This document shows positions 1 through 6,239 of a DNA stretch of 6,239 bases, piece by piece (the stretch's first letter is position 1; each line of letters begins with the position of its first letter). Position numbers and translations under genes: made by a program. The DNA comes from Alphaproteobacteria bacterium (GTDB lineage Bacteria; Pseudomonadota; Alphaproteobacteria; ATCC43930; CGMCC-115725), in NCBI GenBank assembly GCA_030040495.1, contig JASHTP010000020.1, positions 1-6,239 on the forward strand, given 5' to 3'. The notes under the pieces were generated by a model. The model ran no database searches and was not told the origin of the DNA. It saw nothing but the letters and a program-made list of their open reading frames with translations.

Positions 1-1400
1 TGACAGGTGTGCCACTCGTTGATGGTCGTGTCGAACTGCAGGCCGGGATCGGCGCTCGCCCAGGCGGCATGGGCGATCTTCTCCCAGAGCTCGCGCGCCT
101 TCAGCGTCTTGTGCACCTTGCCGTCGGTGCGGCGGACGAGGTTCCAATTGCCGTCGGCGTCGATTTTGTCGAGGAACTCGTTGGTGACGCGCACCGAATT
201 GTTCGAGTTCTGGCCGGAGACGGTGAGATAGGCCTCGCTGTCCCAGTCGGTGTCGTAAGTGCGGAAGTCGATCTCGGTATAGCCCTGCTGCGCGAACTGA
301 ATGACGCGCTGGACGTAGTTCTCGGGGATCATGGCGCGCCGCGCCGCCTTGATCTCGCGCTTCAGGCCCGGGTTCCTCGCGGGATCGAAGCGGCCCTCGC
401 CGAGCGCCTGCGCCTCGCCGTCATGGCAGGCGCCGATGACGCGGTTCAGGTGCTTCTGCGCCAGCTTGGAGCCGGCGACCAGCGCCGCGACCTTCTGCTC
501 CTCGATGACCTTCCAGTCGATATAGGCCTCGATGTCGGGATGGTCGATGTCGACCGTCACCATCTTGGCGGCGCGCCGCGTCGTGCCGCCGGACTTGATC
601 GCGCCGGCGGCACGGTCGCCGATCTTGAGGAAGCTCATCAGGCCCGACGAGCGGCCGCCGCCCGACAGCTTCTCGTTCTCGCCGCGCAGCTTGGAGAAAT
701 TCGAACCGGTGCCCGAGCCGTACTTGAAGAGCCGCGCCTCGCGCACCCAGAGGTCCATGATGCCGCCCTCGTTGACGAGGTCGTCGGCGACCGACTGGAT
801 GAAGCAGGCATGCGGTTGCGGGTGCTCGTAGGCGCTCTGCGAGGCGACGAGCGCCCCGGTGGTGAAGTCGACGTAGTAGTGGCCCTGCGCCGGCCCGTCG
901 ATGCCATAGGCCCAGTGCAGCCCGGTGTTGAACCATTGCGGCGAGTTCGGCGCCGCCATCTGGCGGCACAGCATGTAGCGCATCTCGTCGAAATAGGCGC
1001 GGGCGTCCGCCTCGCCGTCGAAATAGCCGCCCTTCCAGCCCCAATAGGTCCAGGTGCCGGCGAGCCGGTCGAACACCTGCCGCGCGCTCTTCTCCGAGCC
1101 GTAGCGCTCTTTCGCCGGCAGCGTCTCGAGCGCCGCCTCGTCGGCGGTCCGCCGCCACAGCCAGTCCGGCACGTCGGCCTCGACCACCGGCTTCAGCGTC
1201 GCTGGCACGCCCGCTTTGCGGAAATATTTCTGGGCGAGAATGTCGCAGGCGACCTGGCTCCAGTCGGCGGGGACGTCGATGTCGGGCAGGTGGAATACGC
1301 GCGAGCCGTCCGGGTTGCGGATTTCGCTGGTTGCGAGGCGAAACTCGATGCCGGAATAGGGGTCCTGCCCCCCTCTGGTGAACCGTCGCTCGATGCGCAT
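1..1400 (-). CDS. nrdJ: Vitamin B12-dependent (class II) ribonucleotide reductase, N-terminal part
   Basis: Adenosylcobalamin-dependent reductase that converts ribonucleotides to deoxyribonucleotides in the cytosol without needing oxygen. I translated the minus strand from the ATG at 1398-1400. It begins MRIERRFTRGGQDPYSGIEF, the usual start of the long alphaproteobacterial NrdJ. A purine-rich GGGGG at 1406-1410 lies just upstream as a ribosome binding site. Recognisable family blocks are NSPQWFNTG (residues 152-160), PQPHACFIQS with Cys199 (probably one of the redox-active cysteines), YGSGTGSNFSKLRG (from 227), SGGTTRRAAKM (270-280), SGQNSNNSVRV (about 395-405) and INEWHTC at the edge (Cys466). 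The reading frame is open throughout. Family members are about 1,200 residues long, so roughly the first 40% is present. The NPCSE active-site loop carrying the thiyl-radical cysteine lies outside the window. The upstream region carries NrdR-box matches, which fits a reductase gene. Confidence 0.97.
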   Translation of the reverse strand, partial: MRIERRFTRGGQDPYSGIEFRLATSEIRNPDGSRVFHLPDIDVPADWSQVACDILAQKYFRKAGVPATLKPVVEADVPDWLWRRTADEAALETLPAKERYGSEKSARQVFDRLAGTWTYWGWKGGYFDGEADARAYFDEMRYMLCRQMAAPNSPQWFNTGLHWAYGIDGPAQGHYYVDFTTGALVASQSAYEHPQPHACFIQSVADDLVNEGGIMDLWVREARLFKYGSGTGSNFSKLRGENEKLSGGGRSSGLMSFLKIGDRAAGAIKSGGTTRRAAKMVTVDIDHPDIEAYIDWKVIEEQKVAALVAGSKLAQKHLNRVIGACHDGEAQALGEGRFDPARNPGLKREIKAARRAMIPENYVQRVIQFAQQGYTEIDFRTYDTDWDSEAYLTVSGQNSNNSVRVTNEFLDKIDADGNWNLVRRTDGKVHKTLKARELWEKIAHAAWASADPGLQFDTTINEWHTC

Positions 1401-1463
1401 CCTAACCCCCGCCCGTACCAGTAAGTTTCTTGCCCTGACCGACTGTCCCCGCCCGGTTTCCAT

Positions 1464-1479
1464 GCCCTAGATGTAGGGA
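1464..1479 (-). promoter_or_regulatory. NrdR box A (proximal to nrdJ)
   Basis: On the minus strand the ten-base core is CTACATCTAG. It matches the NrdR consensus core CwAtATaTwG at every strongly conserved position (C, A, A, T, T, G and both W positions). The site is also a 12-of-14 palindrome at 1465-1478. NrdR is the ATP-cone, zinc-ribbon repressor of ribonucleotide reductase genes. The near edge lies 63 bases upstream of the nrdJ ATG. Confidence 0.75.
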
Positions 1480-1493
1480 TGCCGAAAATCAAG

Positions 1494-1509
1494 AAACTAG
1501 ATGTTGGCG
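1494..1509 (-). promoter_or_regulatory. NrdR box B
   Basis: On the minus strand the core is CAACATCTAG, again matching all conserved positions of the NrdR core. It shares CATCTAG with box A. Its centre is exactly 30 bp from that of box A, close to three helical turns, as expected for a tandem NrdR pair. Confidence 0.75.
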
Positions 1510-1526
1510 TAAACGGCACCGGCGAG

Positions 1527-1542
1527 CAACAAGATTTTGTTG
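1527..1542 (-). promoter_or_regulatory. NrdR box C
   Basis: On the minus strand the 16-mer is CAACAAAATCTTGTTG, with core CAAAATCTTG fitting all conserved positions. It is the most symmetrical of the four sites, with only one of eight base pairs breaking the palindrome. Its centre is 33 bp from box B. Confidence 0.78.
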
Positions 1543-1556
1543 GTCCGCCGCCAGGC

Positions 1557-1572
1557 CCTCAATACCTAGTGG
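1557..1572 (-). promoter_or_regulatory. NrdR box D (degenerate)
   Basis: On the minus strand the core is CTAGGTATTG. It keeps C, A, T, T, G and both W positions but has G in place of the central conserved A. The palindrome is poor. It was accepted mainly because its centre falls exactly 30 bp beyond box C, the same spacing as between A and B. It could be chance or a decayed site. Confidence 0.45.
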
Positions 1573-1640
1573 CAGGGCAAAGGCCGGCAAGGGTCGGGCG
1601 TCCGGCCGGCTGGCTGCCGCCGTCGGGCGAGCCGGCGCGC

Positions 1641-1669
1641 TGGACGTGGCGCATGTCCGGTGCCATAGT
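1641..1669 (+). promoter_or_regulatory. Candidate sigma70-like promoter for the rightward gene run
   Basis: TGGACG (1641-1646) and CATAGT (1664-1669) each match four of six bases of the -35 and -10 consensus, with a 17-base spacer. The predicted start of transcription near 1676 would give a leader of about 60 bases before the NDUFA12-like ATG. In GC-rich DNA such partial matches occur by chance, so this is only a candidate. Confidence 0.3.
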
Positions 1670-1737
1670 CCGGCCGATTTTTTCGCAGCTGTCGCGGCCG
1701 AATGCCGCTTTGCCGCACGCGATCGGGTTCACCTCCC

Positions 1738-2121
1738 ATGGGCATCACACTCGGCACAAGGCTGTTTACTTGGCTGCGCGGCGAGCTGGTCGGCGTCGAC
1801 GCCTTCGGCAACCGCTACTATCGCGACAAGCGGCGCCGGCCGCTGCAGCGCGGCGCCGGCCGCGACAGCCGCGAGCGGCGCTGGGTGATCTACAAGGGCG
1901 AGCCCGAGGCCTCGCGCGTGCCGCCGGAGTGGCATGGCTGGCTGCACTACACCTTCGACGAGGTGCCGAAGGACGCCGGCAGGAAGAAGTATCCCTGGCA
2001 GAAGGATTATGTGCCGAACCTGACCGGCACGCCCGACGCCTACCGTCCGCCGGGCTCCCTGCTGCGCGGCGGGCACCGCGCCCGAGCCGCCGGCGACTAC
2101 GAGCCCTGGCAGCCGGAATAA
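1738..2121 (+). CDS. NDUFA12-like NADH:ubiquinone oxidoreductase 17.2 kDa subunit
   Basis: A 127-residue bacterial relative of the mitochondrial complex I accessory subunit NDUFA12 (B17.2), found in alphaproteobacteria away from the main nuo operon. It probably acts at the peripheral arm of complex I on the cytoplasmic side of the inner membrane. Family hallmarks are GTRLFTWLRGELVGVDAFGN (residues 6-25) followed by RYY, RRWVIYKGEPEASRVPPEWH (47-66) running into GWLHY, and NLTGTPDAYRPPGSL (94-108). There is no signal peptide or membrane helix. I chose the ATG at 1738 because family similarity begins directly after it; an in-frame ATG at 1702 would add 12 residues unlike the family. The ribosome binding site is weak (GATCGGG at 1721-1727). 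It is the first gene of the rightward run. Confidence 0.93.
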   Translation: MGITLGTRLFTWLRGELVGVDAFGNRYYRDKRRRPLQRGAGRDSRERRWVIYKGEPEASRVPPEWHGWLHYTFDEVPKDAGRKKYPWQKDYVPNLTGTPDAYRPPGSLLRGGHRARAAGDYEPWQPE

Positions 2122-2157
2122 AACAAAACGCCAAGCGCCGCGAGGGAGCGAGAGGGG

Positions 2158-2640
2158 ATGAGTCGCAACGCCGTCGAGACCGTGATGGGCGCCGTCGTGC
2201 TGGTGGTCGCCGCCGTGTTCTTGTACTTCGCCTACACCACGAGCCAGGTCCGCGCCGTCTCCGGTTACGAGATCACCGCCGATTTCGACCGGGTCGAGGG
2301 GCTGCGCGACGGCGGCGACGTCCGCGTCAGCGGCATCAAGGTCGGCACCATCATTTCACAGACGCTCGATCCCAAGGATTACGTCGCCGTGGTCAAGATG
2401 AGCATCGATCCCTCGATCAAGCTGCCGGTCGATTCCGTGGCGACCATCTCATCGACCGGCCTGCTCGGCGACATGTACCTGTCGATCGTGCCCGGCGCGG
2501 AGGACGAGTACATCAAGCCCGGCGGCCGGATCGAGCACACGACGCCGCCCATGAGCCTGCAATCGCTGATCGGCCAGTTCATCTATGGGCAGACCGGCGG
2601 CCAGCAGAAGCAGAATGTCCAGACTCCCCCGGCCAAATAG
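2158..2640 (+). CDS. mlaD: Outer-membrane lipid asymmetry protein MlaD (MCE domain)
   Basis: A 160-residue inner-membrane-anchored substrate-binding protein of the Mla phospholipid transport system, which moves phospholipids between the inner and outer membranes. The N-terminus holds one membrane helix (about residues 9-27, GAVVLVVAAVFLYFAY). The MCE domain follows from about 37 to 115, with YEITADFDRVEGLRDGGDVR leading into VSGIKVGTI and with GLLGDMYLSIVPG (101-113). A short polar glutamine-rich tail ends the protein. Length fits the family. A strong purine-rich GAGAGGGG sits immediately before the ATG. It starts 36 bases after the NDUFA12-like gene. No mlaE, mlaF, mlaC or mlaB lies beside it, so the partner genes must be elsewhere; a lone mlaD next to NDUFA12 is familiar in alphaproteobacteria. 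Confidence 0.94.
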   Translation: MSRNAVETVMGAVVLVVAAVFLYFAYTTSQVRAVSGYEITADFDRVEGLRDGGDVRVSGIKVGTIISQTLDPKDYVAVVKMSIDPSIKLPVDSVATISSTGLLGDMYLSIVPGAEDEYIKPGGRIEHTTPPMSLQSLIGQFIYGQTGGQQKQNVQTPPAK

Positions 2641-3424
2641 CACCCTGCGGCCGGGCGAAAGGGTCGTCGAGCAGCGCTGGGACCCGGCGCGCTACCGGCG
2701 CAACGCCGCCTTCGTCGCCGAGCTCGGCCAGCCGCTGCTGGAGTTGCTCGCGCCCGAGCCTGGCGAGCGCATCCTCGATCTCGGCTGCGGCGACGGCGCG
2801 CTCACCGCGCTCATCGCCGCGCGCGCCCGCGTCTTCGGCGTCGACGCCAGCGCCGAGCAGGTGGCGGCGGCACGGGCGCGCGGCCTCGAAGCGGCCGTCG
2901 CCGATGGCACGCGCCTCGCCTTCGACGCCGAGTTCGACGCCGTCTTCAGCAACGCGGCGCTGCACTGGATGCGCGACCCGGACGCGGCGATCGACGGTGT
3001 GTGGCGCGCGCTGAAGCCGGGCGGACGCTTCGTCGCGGAATGCGGCGGCGCCGGCAATGTCGAGACGGTGCGCCGCGCGCTTGCCGTGGCGCTGGCGCGG
3101 CGCGGTGTCGATGCCGAGGCGGCGAGCCCGTGGTATTTCCCGGCGCCCGAGGAGTATCGCGCCCGACTCGAGCGTCGCGGCTTCCGCGTCGTCTCGCTAG
3201 CGCTCGTGCCGCGGCCGACGACGCTGCCCGGCGCGCTCGCCGACTGGCTCGATACTTTCGCCGAGAGCTTCCTTGCCACCGTTCCGCCGCAAACCCGGCC
3301 TACCGTCGAGGCGGAGGTCGAGGATATGCTGCGCGACGAGCTGGCGGATGCGGCCGGCATCTGGACGGTCGACTATGTGCGGCTGCGCTTTGTCGCGGCG
3401 AAGCCGCCGGAGGCGCGGGCGTGA
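2615..3424 (+). CDS. Class I SAM-dependent methyltransferase, substrate unknown
   Basis: A 269-residue cytosolic methyltransferase of the Methyltransf_11/Tam-like type. With the ATG at 2615, the SAM-binding motif I ILDLGCGDG is at residues 53-61. The acidic residue after strand 2 lies in GVDAS (75-79). The DAVFSNAALHWM segment (108-119) resembles trans-aconitate methyltransferases, and LKPGG (133-137) is the usual post-motif II turn. The C-terminal part includes WYFPAPEEYRARLERRGFRV, a familiar block in this group. The start is uncertain: the ATG at 2615 overlaps mlaD by 26 bases and an earlier ATG at 2585 overlaps by 56. The similarity to methyltransferases begins later, around VVEQRWDPARY, so neither start is proven. 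It ends in a GTGA overlap with the next gene. Methyl acceptor unknown; the closest family annotation would be trans-aconitate 2-methyltransferase-like. Confidence 0.9.
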   Translation: MSRLPRPNSTLRPGERVVEQRWDPARYRRNAAFVAELGQPLLELLAPEPGERILDLGCGDGALTALIAARARVFGVDASAEQVAAARARGLEAAVADGTRLAFDAEFDAVFSNAALHWMRDPDAAIDGVWRALKPGGRFVAECGGAGNVETVRRALAVALARRGVDAEAASPWYFPAPEEYRARLERRGFRVVSLALVPRPTTLPGALADWLDTFAESFLATVPPQTRPTVEAEVEDMLRDELADAAGIWTVDYVRLRFVAAKPPEARA

Positions 3425-3663
3425 GCGACGCCAAGAAGCCGGCGAAGCTCGAGCTGCCGACCTGGCGCACCCCCGAGGGCGAGCCGGTGTCCTGCGTCGA
3501 GAAGATCAAGGTGCTCAACGAGAACCTCGAGGAGCTGCGCGCGCTGGCGCAGGAGGCGTTCGAGGATGCCTTGCTCATGGGCTGCGACGAGGCGCAGTTC
3601 CGCGAGGTGATGAACCGGCTTGCCGCGGCCCTGGTGAACCCCTACGCCAGGGATCGGCGGTGA
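3421..3663 (+). CDS. Small conserved-looking protein of unknown function (80 aa)
   Basis: It starts with GTG at 3421, four bases before the end of the methyltransferase stop (GTGA), and ends in another GTGA overlap with the DUF2155 gene. This fits translational coupling. The product is charged and soluble, with no signal peptide or membrane helix. A short N-terminal lysine/proline stretch leads to LPTWRTPEGEPVSCVEKIKV (residues 12-31). A helical, heptad-like segment follows (about 26-51, NENLEELRALAQEAFEDAL), then a second helix after MGCDEAQFREVMNRL (53-67). Cys25 and Cys55 are the only cysteines. It resembles uncharacterised small alphaproteobacterial proteins I cannot name. The coding call rests on the exact fit between the flanking genes and on the protein-like composition. 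Confidence 0.82.
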   Translation: MSDAKKPAKLELPTWRTPEGEPVSCVEKIKVLNENLEELRALAQEAFEDALLMGCDEAQFREVMNRLAAALVNPYARDRR

Positions 3664-4067
3664 GGCGGGCGCTGCTGCTGGCGCTGCCGGCGCTGCTGGC
3701 GCTGGCGCCGGCGGCGTGGGGCCAGACGGTGGCGGTACTGCAAGGCCTCGACAAGATCACGGCGCGCGTCAGCACCGTCGACGCGCCGGTGGACAAGCCG
3801 GTGCGCTTCGGCCGGCTCATCATCACGGTCAAGGCCTGCGTCAAGCACCCGCCGGAGGAGGAGCCGGAGAGCGCCGCCTTCCTGGAGATCGACGAGCTGC
3901 GGCAGGACGAGCACGGCAGCGTCACCGCGCAGCGCATCTTCAGCGGCTGGATGTTCGCCTCGAGCCCGGCGCTCTCGGCGCTGGAGAACCCGATCTACGA
4001 CGTGAGCGTGCTCGACTGCAAGAGCGACACGACCGCCGCGCCCGCCAGCGGCTCGAGCGAGAAATAG
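3660..4067 (+). CDS. DUF2155 domain-containing exported protein
   Basis: A 135-residue protein starting with GTG at 3660 inside a GTGA overlap with the preceding stop. The N-terminus is a signal peptide (RRALLLALPALLALAPAAWG, residues 2-21, probable cleavage after Gly21), so the mature protein is periplasmic. The DUF2155 domain follows: GLDKITARVSTVDAPVDKPV (29-48), FGRLIITVKACVKHPP (50-65), and FSGWMFASSPALSALENPIY (94-113) running into DVSVLDC. Cys60 and Cys120 sit in conserved positions and could form a disulfide. The last about 15 residues are a low-complexity Ala/Ser/Lys tail. The function of the family is unknown. Its 3' end overlaps aat on the other strand by 73 bases. Confidence 0.92.
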   Translation: MRRALLLALPALLALAPAAWGQTVAVLQGLDKITARVSTVDAPVDKPVRFGRLIITVKACVKHPPEEEPESAAFLEIDELRQDEHGSVTAQRIFSGWMFASSPALSALENPIYDVSVLDCKSDTTAAPASGSSEK

Positions 4068-4648
4068 GCCTCGACCTCGAGCGCCGCGGCGAGCTCGCGG
4101 TGATATTGCCGGCGCGGAATCTCGACCGCGCCGAAGCGCTCGAGGTGGGCGGTGACGAACTGCGTGTCGAGGAGGCGGAAGCCGCCGCGCTTCAGCCGGG
4201 CCACGAGCTGCGCCAGCGCCACCTTGCTCGCCTCGCTGACGCGGCTGAACATGCTCTCGCCGAAGAAGGCGCCGCCGAGCGCCACGCCATAGAGCCCGCC
4301 GACTAGCGCGCCCTCGTGCCAGCACTCGATGCTGTGGGCGAAGCCGAGCTCGAAGAGCGCGGTGTAGAGCCGCACGATCTCCTCGTTGATCCAGGTCTTC
4401 GGCCGCTCCGGCCGCGGCTCGGCGCAGCCGCGCACCACGTCGCCGAAAGCGCTGTCGCAGCGCACCTCGAACAGCTCGTGCCGGAGCACGCGGCTCAGCC
4501 GGCGCGGCAGGTGGAAGCGGTCGAGCGGCAGGACGCCGCGCTGCTCAGGATCGACCCAGAAGATTTCGCGCTCCTCGGCGTCCTCCGCCATCGGGAAGAT
4601 GCCGGCGGCGTAGGCGCGCAGCAGCAGTTCGGGGGTCAGCGCGATCAT
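3995..4648 (-). CDS. aat: Leucyl/phenylalanyl-tRNA--protein transferase
   Basis: Transfers Leu or Phe from aminoacyl-tRNA onto N-terminal Lys or Arg of proteins, marking them for ClpS/ClpAP degradation by the N-end rule; cytosolic. The 217-residue product carries ELLLRAYAAGIFPMAE (residues 7-22), IFWVDPEQRGVLPLDRFHLP (29-48), TWINEEI (85-91), HSIECWHEGALVGGLYGVAL (105-124), GAFFGESMFSRVSEASKVAL (126-145) and LDTQFVTAHLERFGAVEIPR (160-179), all typical of Aat. I chose the ATG at 4648 because family similarity starts with MIALTPELLLRAY; an in-frame ATG at 4759 would add 37 unrelated residues and run into accC. No strong ribosome binding site is seen. The tail after about residue 193 lies entirely within the overlap with the DUF2155 gene. 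It follows accC after 61 bases and is probably co-transcribed with it. Confidence 0.96.
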   Translation of the reverse strand: MIALTPELLLRAYAAGIFPMAEDAEEREIFWVDPEQRGVLPLDRFHLPRRLSRVLRHELFEVRCDSAFGDVVRGCAEPRPERPKTWINEEIVRLYTALFELGFAHSIECWHEGALVGGLYGVALGGAFFGESMFSRVSEASKVALAQLVARLKRGGFRLLDTQFVTAHLERFGAVEIPRRQYHRELAAALEVEAYFSLEPLAGAAVVSLLQSSTLTS

Positions 4649-4709
4649 CGCCGCGATGATGCCGCACCGAAGGGGCGAATTCCACCGGCGCGGCGTCGCC
4701 GCGGGCGCT

Positions 4710-6050
<1,341 letters not shown>

Positions 6051-6059
6051 CGCGCGCTT

Positions 6060-6239
6060 CTACTCCAGCACGACGAGCGGCTGGCCGTATTCGACGGGCG
6101 CGCCGTCGGCGACCAGGATCTGCACCACCTTGCCGGCGCGTGGTGCCGGGATCTGGTTCATCACCTTCATCGCCTCGATGATGAGCAGCGTTTGCCCCTC
6201 GCGCACGCTGTCGCCGGGCTTGACGAATACCGGCGCTTC
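6060..6239 (-). CDS. accB: Acetyl-CoA carboxylase, biotin carboxyl carrier protein, C-terminal part
   Basis: The last 59 residues of the biotinyl carrier protein, cut by the right edge. It carries biotin between the carboxylase AccC and the carboxyltransferase AccA/AccD. The biotinyl domain is recognised from APVFVKPGDSVREGQTLLII, then EAMKVMNQI with the biotinylated lysine at residue 25 of the visible part, and from GKVVQILVADGAPVEYGQPL before the end. The stop is TAG at 6060-6062. Gene order accB-accC is standard. The variable N-terminal part is not in the window. Confidence 0.96.
   Translation of the reverse strand, partial: EAPVFVKPGDSVREGQTLLIIEAMKVMNQIPAPRAGKVVQILVADGAPVEYGQPLVVLE

Larger units (their letters stand above)
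1401..1737. other. Divergent intergenic region between nrdJ and the NDUFA12-like gene
   Basis: This 337-base stretch separates two genes read away from each other. The nrdJ-proximal half (1464-1572) is visibly richer in A and T than its surroundings and holds four NrdR-box-like sites. The other half (about 1573-1737) is very GC-rich and holds one weak sigma70-like promoter candidate facing right. Open frames crossing the region are GC-driven and show no family resemblance. I see no tRNA, cobalamin riboswitch or intrinsic terminator. No convincing -35/-10 pair for nrdJ was found; TTGATT (minus strand, 1487-1492) is a possible -35 but lacks a good partner. Confidence 0.8.

Noticed and set aside
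9..1424. A 471-codon open frame on the plus strand opposite nrdJ
   Set aside because: It is the antisense shadow of nrdJ in GC-rich DNA. Its product is arginine-, leucine- and alanine-rich with no recognisable domain, while the minus strand encodes a clear NrdJ.
1401..1463. Cobalamin riboswitch in the nrdJ leader
   Set aside because: The leader between box A and the ATG is only about 63 bases and shows no B12-box-like conserved element; it is too short for the aptamer.
1702..1737. Upstream ATG (1702) as the start of the NDUFA12-like gene
   Set aside because: The 12 added residues (MPLCRTRSGSPP) are unlike the family N-terminus and there is no ribosome binding site; the ATG at 1738 fits better.
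1479..3014. A 511-codon plus-strand open frame across the intergenic region, NDUFA12-like gene, mlaD and methyltransferase
   Set aside because: It runs out of frame through three recognised genes and has a low-complexity arginine-rich product; it is explained by high GC content.
4048..4087. Inverted repeat (arms 4048-4057 and 4076-4087, GCGGCTCGAG against CTCGAGCGCCGC) near the convergent gene ends
   Set aside because: The arms pair only with a two-base bulge, there is no T-tract on either strand, and such repeats are common in GC-rich coding DNA, so I do not call a terminator.

Overview
The window is GC-rich DNA that reads as the chromosome of an alphaproteobacterium. The evidence is the gene content: a bacterial NDUFA12-type complex I protein, a DUF2155 protein, a lone mlaD, aat next to accB-accC, and a cobalamin-dependent class II ribonucleotide reductase of the long alphaproteobacterial type. 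I cannot place it to genus. Nothing in it looks mobile: there is no insertion sequence, tRNA, CRISPR array, phage gene or obvious change in base composition.

Layout. Positions 1-1400 (minus strand) hold the N-terminal 466 codons of nrdJ, cut by the left edge. Positions 1401-1737 are a divergent intergenic region. On its nrdJ side it carries three strong and one weaker match to the NrdR box, centred at 1471.5, 1501.5, 1534.5 and 1564.5 (spacings 30, 33 and 30 bp). On its other side is one weak candidate promoter for the rightward genes. Positions 1738-4067 (plus strand) are a compact run of five genes: NDUFA12-like protein, mlaD, a class I SAM-dependent methyltransferase, an 80-residue protein of unknown function, and an exported DUF2155 protein. 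The last four are joined by short gaps or overlaps, including two 4-base GTGA stop/start overlaps. Positions 3995-6239 (minus strand) are an accB-accC-aat cluster read towards the rightward genes; accB is cut by the right edge. The aat 3' end overlaps the DUF2155 gene tail-to-tail by 73 bp, so both genes use the same DNA for their C-termini.

Functionally the genes are mostly core housekeeping: dNTP synthesis (nrdJ), the first step of fatty acid synthesis (accB, accC), N-end-rule tagging of proteins (aat), complex I assembly or stability (NDUFA12-like), and outer-membrane lipid transport (mlaD). The methyltransferase and the small protein are the less expected members and have no assigned substrate or role. 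I do not see a wholly new biological system. The observations most worth following are the multi-box NrdR array, the aat/DUF2155 coding overlap, the small conserved-looking protein, and an unusual active-site-loop sequence in AccC.
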